The notes under the pieces: generated by a model | What the model saw: only the letters and a program-made list of their open reading frames with translations | What the model was told of the DNA's origin: nothing | Databases searched by the model: none | Translations under genes and position numbers: made by a program | Assembly (NCBI GenBank): GCA_942159475.1 | Contig: OW804096.1 | Span: 108,412,194 to 108,476,193 of the forward strand | DNA length: 64,000 nucleotides | Origin: Sthenelais limicola | Lineage: Eukaryota > Annelida > Polychaeta > Phyllodocida > Sigalionidae | Direction: 5' to 3' | Shown: positions 27,364-41,100 of the stretch, piece by piece | Layout of the letters: every line of letters starts with the position of its first letter | Numbering within the stretch: position 1 is the stretch's first letter

Positions 27364-30300
27364 TAATTGCAACAATGAGAATGAATGCAGAGTAGTGGGG
27401 TGAGGATTTGGGCAGGGTTTCCTGAAAAAGGGATAGATAATATTGCTGAACCTCTTAATGTGAGTTCCGTTTGATTGAGTAAAGAACTACTCAGAAAAGT
27501 GCAGTTAGACAGTAATAACTGGTGAACGGGGCGAGGCATGTTGTCTGCTGAGCGAAGGATACGACTAGGAAAGAAGAGAAATAAAGGGGGGGGGGGAGAG
27601 AACAGGTGATAGAGAGAGATAGGAACAGGGTTGGTTGCAAGACAAGTTGAAACCAGCCTGGGCCGTATTAATAGTCTGCCTTACTCGTCTGCCTCATTGA
27701 TTTTGATCGCTGCCTGCTTCTCCTCCTCATCCACAGCTCCTGAGGAAGACCACAACAAATGGTGAGGAATCAAAGGCCAGACGTCCGCGTTAGATTCATT
27801 ATGACCAGCCTGAACCTATCAAGCGGCAATACACGAGCAACTCCCGATGCTCTACGAATCCTAAACAACCAGCTCGTATAGCAGCTGGTTAGATCTAGGA
27901 TAGTACTTCTGGCCAAGAAAAAACACAGAGCACATCGAGCGATTGCCCACCAATGAGCTATTCAAGCTATCTAATAGTGGAAAATTGAGCGGGAATTTGG
28001 CCCCGGGTCCAGGGACTCCCCATAATGAACAATTAATTGGTGCTGTTTTCCGTCGTCCTGGATTTGCGTTGAGTTGCTCCATACTTCATTTTACTCCCGC
28101 CACCTAGATAGGGATGGCTCGGTAGGCATTTCCAAATCGACAGATTGCTCTTGGACCTCACCATCTTGGGTCTTCCGCTCCGTCTGAGAATGAAGCTGGG
28201 GTGAAATCCCACCAATTTACTCGCTGCTTGCCTGATGGTGGATGGATGTGAAGGAGAGCGGGGCCCTCCGTGCTATCTGTCACCTCACATACACACATAC
28301 CTTATCTTGACACAGGTTAGAGGCCGCTGTCAGACGCAAGGTGGCGCCTCGGTACTGACTTCCGGTTTTCCTGAGACTATCTCTGGGTTTGCACGGACTG
28401 TTTTGACGTCCAATAAATCTTATATAATGGGGATACTGCAATGTCAATGTTCCGATCTGATATCATCCTGTCTGCATGATTGTCACTTCAACGTTAGAGG
28501 CTCCTGACACTACTTGTAAACATAAATTTATACCATTAGCAACTCTATTGGCAAGGATTCTCTTCTACTAAAAACGATAATATTGGTAGCCCTAATTAAA
28601 TTTATCGAAATGTATGTTCCATTATGGATGTTTGATCTGATTGACTTATGGATTGTTCAAAGTTTAATTAACTAAATCAGCCATGAGTTTTTCCAGACAG
28701 TTATTACACCTGAATAGCCTCGGGCTTTAACATTGTTCGCTGGCTTATCTAATGTCTGAAGATCATTTGGCTCGGTGAAATATAAAGACGTAGTATATCC
28801 TGATTATATTCCCGACACACATCATAACGACCATCAATTTTTCATCTATTTTGAGTCGGTGAAGGCACAAAGACCCATTTGTATGCAGACTCGAAGATGG
28901 TGTTTGATCGTGAGCCCAAATATAGCATGTGTTCTGAATTCGCCGTGGATGCTTGTCATATGTGTCTGTTGATGAACAGGGAAAAGAACAAGTAAGCAGA
29001 GGGATGTCTCACTACTCAAGGCATGGGAAAAAAGACTCTGACAAGTGGGGATGGTCTTGCACTCCAAAATTTGCATTTAGATCATGGTCACTTTGTCATC
29101 TGTGATGGATAGGGACGCAATTCTATCCCATGAGACTCCCTAAGGTTGGATCGCAAACGAAACTAACCACCCCTAATTTCGCCCACAATTTCATTAATGA
29201 TGGGGAAATTTTGTTTTATCTAGATTGCTACCTCCCAAGTTGAATACTTTGATGTGTCCATTCATTTGGAAGGATCTATTGGGAATCATTTCTGGCTTGA
29301 GGTCTCTAACTTAAAAAAGATGGAATGATTCATTATTGTACTTCGTGAAGAAGATGTAAGTACAAAAGGTAAAATATCGTTGCAATTTTAGGTAGCAAGC
29401 CATACCGAAATTGGCCAATTCCTGATGTATAAATATCCCATCATTGAACAACATCAGACCTTAATTACATGGAAAAACACTGTCTGATCATAGCCATCGA
29501 AGACAATTTCATTTGGTGACTGTCTTCTGATAAGATAATATTCAAAGATAACAGACGTCGCAGGGTAATTTGATAGTAAAAGGACATGACATTGGAAGAT
29601 TAAATTCGTGGGAGGGACACACGCACTCAGGTGCAACAAAAGGCTATTGGAAATATTTTGAACAAATTTGTGTTGAGACCAAGACATGACAATGAATATT
29701 TCAGACAAAGTACATTTAAATTTCACATTTCCAGTATGAACCAACAATGAGACATGAACTATATTACAAGGGTATCTTTGGTGTACGCTACAGTAAATCA
29801 AGAATGAAATGGCGAGTGGGAAGGACCACCTGCTCCCTCGCATCAGGTTTTGCAACAACATTTATCCGGCCGCTTATGCTGGAACATTAGTTTTACTTTC
29901 CAGCAACTCTGCACATAATAAGTTATCCACAGAGAACATTACTTGAGCTCCTAACTATCTAGGGAAACCTATCCATGTATGATCAATTATTAATATTTGT
30001 TACAAAGGCTCGCTTTAAATCTTGTGGTGGCAAGTTGCTTTACTGCCAGTGAATGTTGAGTTAGCATTATTTCAATTAGGATCGAATACAGGCAATCCCT
30101 TCCTGTTTTTCTTGATGTGTCTAGTCTTTTGAAATCAATTGGGACGAGTAAGCATTTCATTTATGGACCAAGGAAAACCTCACTTGAAGAGCACATTCAT
30201 ATTTCTCAATCAACGAAATGTTACACCGATCGTACATATCAGTGTATGTATACGTGTCTATTTTTTATATTGCATGAAGTACTAGGATTATTGATGATGT

Positions 30301-33300
30301 TGAAGAGGACGTAAGGAAAGTTATTTGTCTATGTCAGAACATGGTGAAACTGCTATATATAAATCAACACATTTTCACATCACATTCACACTCAAAAATG
30401 TCGGAATGTGTAAGGAAATACTGTAATTGATGATGTTATCTGACGGCAGTGTATAATGTGTACAATGGATGTACATATTTCCGTCAGTCATAATAAGTGC
30501 TAGTGATGATGTCTCCCTGTATTACAGTGTATTATACATCAGTTGTATTGTTACATTATCATTTTCCTTTATGAAAACATCTTGTGAATACCTTGTGAAA
30601 CAAATGATAAGAGACTTGCTGAAAAGCATGGCAATTCATCACAATATAATTTCAGTGTTGTCAAATGGTTACATTGTCCGGAGAAATCCAACACTAGTCC
30701 ACCACGTATGAGTACCTAGGATCGGATCGGCATATCCAATTATCCATCGTTTGGTGGCTGTGGATATGTTAAAGAACCAACCTACCGTGTCCCTTGTTCA
30801 CGTCTCTTGATATTCGGTACACCTCATGCATGAACCATTCCCCTTTCCTCTCTGTATATCCGTGTCTACCTATCTATAGCTCCACCTTTCATCTGCTGTG
30901 CCCTCCAACTGTGATCCCTGACCACAGGGTCTATCCCATTTTAAGCCTCTATGCCCATTTCATCTCTTTCAGGAATTTCATCCATGGGAATCGATATGCA
31001 TGGAGAGCATTTCGAACACTTTGATAAGGATGATGAAGGTGGGTATTGCTATCCTAAAAATCTGAAAATCTTTCCCTGGAAGAAAAAGCTCTTCTCACAT
31101 TTCAGCTTATGACTTCTCAAAAGAAACCCCTTTCCTTCGACTATATCTTTCTGGTCCTTTGTACTTTCCTATCACCACAACCCTTTCCATGCATTCCATG
31201 AAAACCATTTGGGGCAATAAACTACCACAGCCCTGCCAAAAACCTACTGAAGAACAATCGCAGAAAACACGATTTTCTGGCGTAAAATGTCATTAATGTC
31301 GATAAATTTGAATTAAATGACTTATGATGAAACTAAAATGTTCATTTTCGATGTAGAAAACCCTGGATCATTCCTTCCGTCAATTTAGAACCACCAGGGG
31401 CCCATACTTGTGGTTGTGCGATCGTTTCAGTAAAACACTGAATTTCCCCAGAGGAATGTATCCTTTTCACTCATTAAGCGACTGGGGGTATATCAGAATC
31501 GATCCCTCCTACTTACATCGTCCTCGTAGCTTGACGTCGAGCGACTCAAATGCCGTCCTTGAGTGATGTATCATTCAGTCTACTGGGGCGAATTTCTCCT
31601 TGACCACACGTACAAGTACAATTCCATTCCTTCTTGTCTTCTTTCTTCAAGTCTTCTTGTCTTCGGCAAATTGGATTTTGTCATTTCATTGTTTCTGTAC
31701 CAGTAGGTTCTATTATTCGGGGGATTATGTGAACAAATCATGGATTTGTATATCATAATTCACAAAACAAAAGTAACAACGTGTCAGGACGTCAAATCGG
31801 ATTGTGAGATAAATTGTCTGGCCCCAGGAAACACCCTATACTTTTTCATCCCGGGTATTACAGTTCAAGTAATCAGCAAAATCTCATTTCAAAGATCCCA
31901 ATCACATTCATGACATTTGATGGACGGACTGTGGCATTCTTAAAATGGATGCCTGAGAACCTTGAGAGATGTACTTAATTGGGAATTCGTGGTAATCATC
32001 CTTGCAGGCCTCATTGAGGGTTTTTGCGTGTCTCACCCTGCCTCCCTCCTTTCCCTCCACTCCCTAGTGATTTCCATCTCCGTGTGTGGGATTCAGGAAT
32101 TATGTAAGACTCATTAAATCCTATGACTAAGGCATCCATCAATAAACTCAGCAGTGGTACATTTTGAAAGCCTTGGCAGGAAGGGTCTAAATAAAATGAT
32201 ATCCTTTGTATCTGATAAAGCCAAGGTACACTCGTATTTTAAAAGGAACCCGGAAGAGATACTAATGATTTATGAATAAAAAAAACTTCTCCCTAGGGAC
32301 CATTGTGCTGCTATTTTCTGTCAGAAATAACCTTCCACGGCATTCTTACGACACAATGCTGCGCCTGAGGGTAGGTGTACATTAACTTAATGAAGTGTTA
32401 TATTTGCTAAGGAATGCAGATGCAATATTTACCCAATGGACTAGGCGCTGGCCGCATGGATATGGCCGGAATGATGGTAGCTTGTGCTGCTGTTATCAGC
32501 TATGATGCAGGAGAGTGACATGTTTGGGCGTGTGTTCGAGGCCGCAGCTGGTGTCAGTCAAAACTCCAAGATAACGTAACCCATTACCTTGCTGCTGCGG
32601 ATGAGACTCGCCTGTACATTTGGGCCAAGATAATGAATGGTACATTATATTTCACATGAGGCATCTATGGCATATTGACTGTACTGCACAAAACGTTCCC
32701 TGCGGTGATTGTTAAAGAAGATGATTGAAATAAAGGGAAACATAGAGCGAGATTGCTATTTTCATAAAGTCGAAATGATCAACAATACCATTACTTTAGG
32801 TTTTCAAGCTAAAAGAATACGAACCATGTTCTGAACGAGCTCCATTTCATATATATACTACTTTCAGATTTGTTTGGGTTTTTTTAAATTGTTTTATTTC
32901 GGCAGTAATACATTATTATACAGATGTGACCAGTCAAGCAGAAAGGGAACTCCAGGGCCAAATTTTCGAATTTGGGTTCATTATAGATTCTGAATCTGCA
33001 TGTCCTCCTGAGTCAATAACCGAAAAAAATAATTGAAAATTCCCAGAATTTGCCGAGATATGGGCTTTTTTGTAAAGTTATGTCTGTTTTCAGTAGATGA
33101 TCTCAAATAGGTTGGGGGAGTTACTCATTTTCCTGTCACACATTACATGTACAAAAAATAAATATTTTTAAAAAAAATGAAGAAAAATGTCAGGGTTGGG
33201 CAGAAGGGGAAATGGGCATTATAAAAGTGAAAGAATTTTGTTGATACTCCAAAAATTAGTGAAGTTACAGACTTTCAAAGTTACCTCCCTCTCAGAATTA

Positions 33301-35052
33301 CTAATATAAACATTTGTGACAGTGACGTCATGAATATGATGTGACTTCTAGCGGGAATACCAGGAACTTTAACTCCCGCGGGAAGGTACCTTTCTGCTTG
33401 GCGGGTCACAGATTATGAACATAGTTTCATATACAATGTACATATACATGTGTGCATGCTATATGACAATGAAATGCATATATGATGTGTTATAGAAAAA
33501 TGAGTGACAAGTGGCAAAATTTATACTTTTCAAAGTGATGTATTCACCAGAACGTATTAGCATTTCCATTATGAGTTAAATTGCCATCTACAGCATTTGA
33601 TGCAAAGTAACTCCAATCAATTTGCGTGACCAATTTAGATGGAATACTCAAACCCATTGCAATTATCATCCCTGTTGATAAAACCAATCGCAGAACTCAC
33701 CCCTTTTCCCATTAGCCCACCCTTAAACCCAACTTCCCAATGGTGTCTCTCCTGATACACTTCATTCTACGGAGGTACCCGTCGGCTATTTACATAAATC
33801 TAAATCACCGGGTAGCGGATTATTTCTTTCACCTATCCCCTGGTCACGTTAGGATAGCGATGGGCCCGGAAATCGCCTCGGGATTTCTCAATTACTTCAA
33901 TCTGCTAGAGGCGGATAAAATCTGTTTCGTCTGTGCGAAGTACTCGAGGTTAGTTCTCCAAGCTCCTCCCATTGATTCTGTCCTCCTACAGCCCCTCTCC
34001 CACTCCCCTCTCCCCCCCCCCCTCCATCTCTCTCTCGATCTCTTATCCCTTTGTATTATTTTTCAACGTCCATATCCTAAATTCTTAAATAATCTATATA
34101 GCCTATCTCTATAAGTCCCACACCATCCATCCGTCCTTCAATACAAGCACAAAACCTTCTACCTGTCATTCTTTTCTCGATTCGGAGTCACTTTATAGAG
34201 GAATCACAAACGCAAACAAGCCTGGTGAATCCGGTACATATAATATATACAAATATGTATATGATATAATCATACTGATGCTTTTTACGTACGATCATTC
34301 GTTTACCTATTACGTTTTACGTTACCAAGCATTTCCACCGAAAATATGCTGTTGAATACTTTTTTTTCTCTCCATTTTGCGTACAACGTTTCAACTTTTC
34401 CGATCCTCTTGACTCCCCTCCACATGGCCCTTCGATACGCTTTGAGTCTCAGCGGATACTCAATAGCTGCAGGCCTGCCATCCTGTTTTCGAGGGCTTTC
34501 CTTGATTTGTGGCGTCGTTCCTGCAGGAGATAGTGATAATATTTAATATGCCTAGGGAGTAATGGCACCACTGGAGGGACAGGTTCCCAGGCCTGATAGC
34601 TGCACAGTCCCCCGTACCTCTTAGCCATACAATCATGGCCAAACACTTCCTTCAAATTTCACTCACTTCGCTCAGGACCCTCCCAAAATAATATATAGTG
34701 TTTATGTACTTTTGAATTTCTTGATATACGTCTCCATGTGTTGAATAATAACATTGATTTATTCATATCAAGTCATGGTATAGTGTTGTACAGCGAGGAG
34801 AGAATTCTTCATAATTGAATGATATTTATTTTGTCGAACCAACGAGTATAAAATGAAGATTATAATCTTTCTCAAAGTATAAAGAATCAAAATGAAATAA
34901 ACACACAACATGGGTTTTGCGTGTAGGATTTGGAGATTAGAAAAATATCGATCGTGGTCTATTAAACTGAGTGTTTGCCGTACGATAAAAACATTTTGAC
35001 CAACAACAATATTGAGTTCATGTAATAGAGTGCTTATGTCTTTTTTCCACAG

Positions 35053-35186
35053 CTGGAGGAGCGAGGTCTTCCCAAGAGAGGAACATATACAAGCCCATCT
35101 TCAGGCAAACGCCGAGAAACGTCACAGTGGGTCCCGGGGACAGAGCTGTGCTGCGATGTCGAGTGGAAAATCTGGGCACAAAAACG
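35053..35186 (+). CDS. Ig-domain exon of a cell-surface protein (partial host gene)
   Basis: A polypyrimidine tract with CAG ends at 35052 and a GTAAGG donor follows at 35187, giving a 134-bp exon. Read with two bases completing an upstream codon, it encodes 44 residues and ends in phase 0. The translation carries the start of an immunoglobulin domain: PRNVTVGPGDRAVL, then CRVENLGTKT, with the B-strand cysteine at residue 35. The CRVxNLGxKT string followed by an expected VSW is typical of the first Ig domain of DPR/zig-8-type neuronal surface proteins. IgLON or other I-set proteins remain possible. The next exon should supply the tryptophan and the second cysteine, but I could not find it downstream, so introns are long or it lies outside the window. 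Confidence 0.65.
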
Positions 35187-38100
35187 GTAAGGAAAAGAAA
35201 CATTTCCCCCTTTTCTTATCAGTCCTTACTCTATTATGTCGTTGGAGAGAAAATTGTTGCCAGTCTCTACTAAAATCTACATATATGTGAAGATCGCCTG
35301 ATATTCCCAGGCTTTGCAGGTTGCTTACAAATATTGTTGGAATAATGGAAGCGATGGATTCAGGCGAAGCTTATCACCTTTTATATCGGTCTTAGCTTTT
35401 AACAAAAGCATGCACATCTGATTTCCCAGTGTTCATGGAATTTGTATCTAACTTGGCAAGGCTTTTTAATACTATAATCAATTTAGTCAGGGAACTCAGA
35501 CATGCATAATTTATTAGTCCACCTTCACAATTATTTAATTATATATCAACCCTACATCTTTGGCCCTAAGACAGAAGGTATATTGAGAAGGTCTTCATTG
35601 GTATTGTGGCTCATTGTCTGCGATTGCTTTAGTTAAGAGAGGAGTAGTACCATGCACATATATATTAATGAAAGAATAGATATTGAAAGTCGGGCCACAT
35701 GCGCCGTTATTGTAACAATAATATACCAGATGCAAACATCTGATCTGGAGATTATGTAGATGTTATCTCCACCACGATCCCAATGTATATCGTTCTCCAT
35801 TCAATCAGCCGACTTAACACAATCTCCTCGGACATAAATAACATTAATACCAAGAATTCACCAATGAACCATTGTTTCATACGGGTCTGGGTATTGGAGC
35901 CTTTAAGTTTAAGGACACGACTGTGGCAGGCGAAACCCTTTGTTTAATTCAGTGCTTAGGTTGGCCTGCATGGGGAAGCAAGGTTTCAACAAAGATGGGG
36001 ATGTCATCCGAACAATGAAACGATCCATCTCCCATTGTGAAGATAATTCCGAAAACAAATTGAAACTAATCAAATTGAAATACATAATGCTGATCATCTG
36101 TTTAGTTGTCAAAACAGTGCATCTTTGTTCATTGCCGGAGTAGATTCTAATCAACCAGTGTTGCTTATTGTATGTGCAATTAATACCATCTTTTAAAAAG
36201 TTCACTGTTGCGGCTTAGAGGAGTAGAGGTGCACCACTGTTTAATCCAATCACATGCAACAACATGTTATATCCTTAGACATCTTACATTAGAATTCCTA
36301 TCTAAAATATACAAAGAAAGATGCATGGTATTCATCGGAAATTGGATATACTGACACGTGTTGTGACCCGATACCATGACAAACATTCTCTGCGTTTAAT
36401 TGCATCAGAGTGAGCAAACAAATCATAACAAGGCATGAATATAATTAGGTGCATCGATCATGCTACCTCCTCTTTTATTTTAATCATATTAACATGCATC
36501 GCCCCCCAAAAATAAAGAACCCATCCAAGGAAGTTCTTCGGAGAGGAGGAATATTAATTACTAACGGGTAACAGTGGACAAGATTAACGCTGCGAAAGTG
36601 TGAATTGGCTTGGAAATTGATCCTAGTGGACCAGAGTATGATTTATCTAGTCTATAAACAGTGCCTTAAGAGCAGAACTTAAGCTAACACTTATTGTACG
36701 TGGGGAAGGCTAGCGGAGCATTTTGCTAACTCAAGATCTAATCGATCTGCACCGACTGATTCGTGAGGCAGCGTGGATAGCAAGGCTAGCAAGGTCGTAC
36801 CAATTAAAATCAGGGAGCTGATCATTTGATTCATGTAACCTGTAGTGCGCCAGCGCCAGCGGAAACGCGGATATATTTTTGCCAGCCTCGCGACGCATGT
36901 GTGCTGCTATCTTTTCAGTTGAGTGCCTGGCAAGAATATCTGTAGTTATTAAGATATGACCCTTTCTTCCTGAGTGACATTCCCAGCAGGTACTTTATTG
37001 GCTCTGCTATACACCTATATCAGGTGTGGCCTATGTCGCATGAGCCTTTTAATGACTTGTTTTATTATGTGGGTAAAAACCACAACAGCTCGGTTAGGAG
37101 AAAGGAACGACTGGTTTGCTGCAGTGGCTGAACACAAAATGATATCCAGTTGTGAACAGAAAAACCACCAGCTCCAGCTCCAGCTTAATACTATTTACTA
37201 CCCGTGTGATACATTTCCATTTAGATATTTACGCATCTAATGGATCGTAAGTATGACGAACGTTAAATAAATATTTCGATTTTAAAATGTACTGGTAGTT
37301 TGTGAAATGCATTCGGACTATGCACATGAAGAAATCACATATTGCGCCAGCCCATACCTTTTATACATTTCTCCTGGTGCAAAGGAATGGCATGTTACAG
37401 AAAGCAGTGCACTCGAACCTTTAATGCAAACAATTCATATGAATTGTGGGTGGAAAGAAATCAATACTAAAACTCTCGCGTGTTTCCAATTTCCTTCGAA
37501 AGGTCTTGCCGAAACTATAATTCCTACTTAACTATAAAGACATGGAATATTGGGTTATACAAATAACAACCTTTCAATAAACAGACTGATATGTCCTACA
37601 ATTTATAAAATCCATGCGTAAATTATAAATACAACTGTTTTGTACTTTAAAAGTAATTTTGAATATTGAATTACTCGAATGTTTCTGCCTTAATGTCAGA
37701 GAGAAAGGCCAGGGCCATATCGCCATAGTTACCCCGCTATAACTTAGCTTACTGCTTGCGAAAATCCTTGTCCTCATCAATCAAATGAAAACCATTGTTG
37801 CCTCCGTGAACACAAAGCGAGGGGTATGCGCCCCATGTCGATCGTGATTCAATAGGAAAGATACCAAGCCCCATTACCTTATTACTTTGTTGTTAAATGG
37901 ACCCTATGGATTTGGCTAGGATTAGCCAACACGTTTGTCTCATTAGATCTGTTATAGTAATCAACATTTAAGAATTGAAAGTGTCAGAAAGTATTAACTG
38001 AGCGAAGGTTATTCTAAAACCCATCTGGTTAATTTTAACATGTCGTTTCCCTATACATTTCACCAAGCAAATCTCAGTGGATGCCAAAGATCTGTACAAT

Positions 38101-41100
38101 ATATCAGAATGAATGATTGAGCGACAACATAAACTATATATCGTACATAAATGTACGGTGTATATATATGTAGTCCTTCGCAGAAGTAGAATAACATAGG
38201 AAGGTATCATTATTGATGTGGATGATACATGGTCAGTTATTTAATACTCTTTCATCTTCAAATTCACCGAGATCCTCAGAAACAGTTAGGTATATCTATC
38301 AGCCACAAGCTGTAACATTTCTAAATAACTAACCATTTTCCATAACAGAATAAACCCTGAATGGCTTGAATCATCAACGATCGATATATTAATTGAAATA
38401 GGATATAATTAAATGGCATGGTTGTTGATGACGGAAGATCTATGAACCTCCATGCGGTTAGTGAGGAGATATAGGTAACAATAATAAAACAGAAGGATAC
38501 AAACATGTTGCCGTACTTATCAGTATTTTGCCTTTGGTGAATAATAGCAGGACGCAGCGTAGCTGTGGTAAGCTTTTAACAATGTTTTTATTGTGAGGCG
38601 ATACACCCTTGCCCTATTCTGCATTGCTCCTAATGATGGAAACGATCTAATTTTGTCCCGATCCTGGAGAGTTAGGTAATTCGTTGGGTGATCACTAGAT
38701 GGCATTAGACAGTGGTAATAGGCCATAAAAAGCTATTCTATTGCTGATATAAGCCCGTGCGACACTATCTAATCGCTCTATGTATTGTTTGTCTGTACTA
38801 TCATTTGCACTTAGTTTTGGTCATCCCACGTCCCCATTTTTTCCCAGGCTTAAAAATACTAGAAGAAAAAAACCCTAAAGAGTTTCACGGAGAGGATAGG
38901 CAGTCAAGATTAATCTATCAGGGGATTACTCCATTGATAAAAGGGAAGTCGCGATTGTTTTTTCAGCCGCCTACTAGAGGAATTGTTGGAGAAATATTGG
39001 CATAATCAGGAGGACGACTATCATCAATGGAGACGAATTGTAGGCAATGGGATGTAAAAAGCCTAAATAGAGTCATTCGCTTCCTATTGTTAGTCCCGTC
39101 TATTTCAATCAAACGCTATACATGGGTATCTGGATCTGGCGTATTACTTTTCATTCTCTTCAGTTGAAACTGTTCACGAATGTAATCTATTATATGTAGT
39201 TCGACCCTGATAGAGAGATGGGGATTCAATCAAAGAGTGTCAAGAGTATAAGTTCTTACAAGTAGGGCCAATAGAGTGGGAGGAAATTTATACTGTCAGA
39301 TCAGAGCCATGTGATTTGCGCGTTATCTGAGGAAAAATACAGCTTTAACATATGTTTTTTTGTTTGCTTCTATGATTAAGTTATCGTGTGATCCTTTTAT
39401 CATATGTGTAGCCCAGACCCCCTTCTCTCCTTCATGTTGATAAAAAAAGATATCAATACTGTGTTGCCTTTTGGGGAAAGAATTCAATATATTTCCCCTG
39501 ATCTGCGGCCAGGAGAACTGTGTGAAGATCACACCTCACAACAAATCCAGGCTAATAGTAGAAGGCGATAGAGTCTAATTTGCAAGGAGAAGCGTTGGCG
39601 TCCGACCATGTGGAAAACACCAACTGACACACATTTTGTTGCTGACAATACACTGGGGGATATCGCGAATCGAGGTTGGGTCATGGGTAGTTGTCAGGGG
39701 TCGCCTATTAAACACGTGCCGAGTGAGAGGGATGTGATTTTGACAAGAGAGATTATTTCTGATTCGGTGGTCAGTTTGCTCAAAGGGGAACGAGTGCATC
39801 TGTTTGTGTCGGGTGGAGAGCATCCAATTCAACGATTGTCCTTAACCAAGGTGGGCTACAATCGAAATGTGGAACGAAACACAATACCAATACCTTCTAA
39901 TACAACCTGCATTGTATCCCTCCCGTGAATACAAGGGGAAACCCCTCTAAGTGCGCACATTTTCACAAATAAGACGCTTATCAGGACACTCGGTAGATAT
40001 TGGCCATTAAATAATGTTCCTCCTTGGAATAAAAACTGTAATGAAGATAACTCTGCCCATTCATTCCTCGTCATTTGGAGTATGGAGCCTTCAGCTAGCT
40101 GTCTGCATTGGCCGTTGTGTAGAGCTGCGTGAGAATGCTGTGGAAAGTGTCCCCAGTTGCAGGGCTAGTTAATGTGCTTGCTTTAGCATATGAGCGAGTA
40201 TAAGTCTCTCCAGTGCGGTGGAGGGCTTGTGATTCTATCAGACAGCGGGGTCAATATTACTGGTCTGGCACTAATCAGCAGACAGCAATAACTTCATATA
40301 CACACTGGCTATATATGTGTTCAGGTGCACAGGCATGCCACAGCCTTCAGCATTATTCCATTACCCTTGCACCAAATCTCCCATTCCAAGGTCAAGGTCA
40401 ACTTATACATGTAAATGGTCCACCATATACATATTGATGTATTTTTCCTCATAAATGGCTAACGCTATAGAAAAGTAATCCATGTTCCAGTTACACTTCA
40501 GGATGTCAGACTCTATTGTCACAATATTATATCTACCTTACTATCTCAGTTTTAATACCTCTCAAAATAAAGTTAATTTTACTATCGATATCCGGAGAAA
40601 TTTCAAATAATACGAACACATGGATACAAATCATATTATTCATAGCGCAAGTGGTACTAAAATCTGCTTCCTGCCTTTAATACACTGCTGTCTTGATTAA
40701 CTATTCGGTATCAGTGTGTTCTACTTCAATATTTTAGAAATATGATCTCAGCAATGCCAAGAACCTCATTTTAATTTTAATCTGGAATTAACTTCGTCCA
40801 CCGCCCAAATGAAATGAGGCAACATGGCCAAAGGGCAAATAGTACATAAGGAAGCTGAATGATGTCATATTATGTATGACCTTTTCTCAGGATATTACAT
40901 TTTAGGATATATTTTATGCTCTTATTTTATCCCATGCAGACACCAGACATGTATGCTGCTATCTCTTCCTGTCTTATCCCAGTAAAACCCTGATTCCCTG
41001 GCTCTAGTGGATTTCCCAACAACAAACTTGCAAGCACTGCTTCTTACACACTATATACCTAGGTGCTCTAGGGATAAGGGGAAATAGTGCAAGTGCTAAA

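Larger units (their letters stand above)
9386..35052. other. Long non-coding region
   Basis: About 25.7 kb contain no frame with a recognisable domain. The longer frames (for example 17801-18190 and 20543-21052 on plus, 10035-10388 and 29454-29861 on minus) have no motif, lack clear splice context and overlap equally long alternatives, so I do not call them. Landmarks are a short hairpin GCACC-AAAAG-GGTGC near 9388, a 14-nt E-box palindrome at 25389-25402, C-rich DNA at 26709-26756, G-rich DNA at 27332-27363 and 27586-27596, and a C11 run at 34012-34022. If the Ig exon at 35053 belongs to a long neuronal-type gene, the region directly upstream is intron. Confidence 0.5.
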
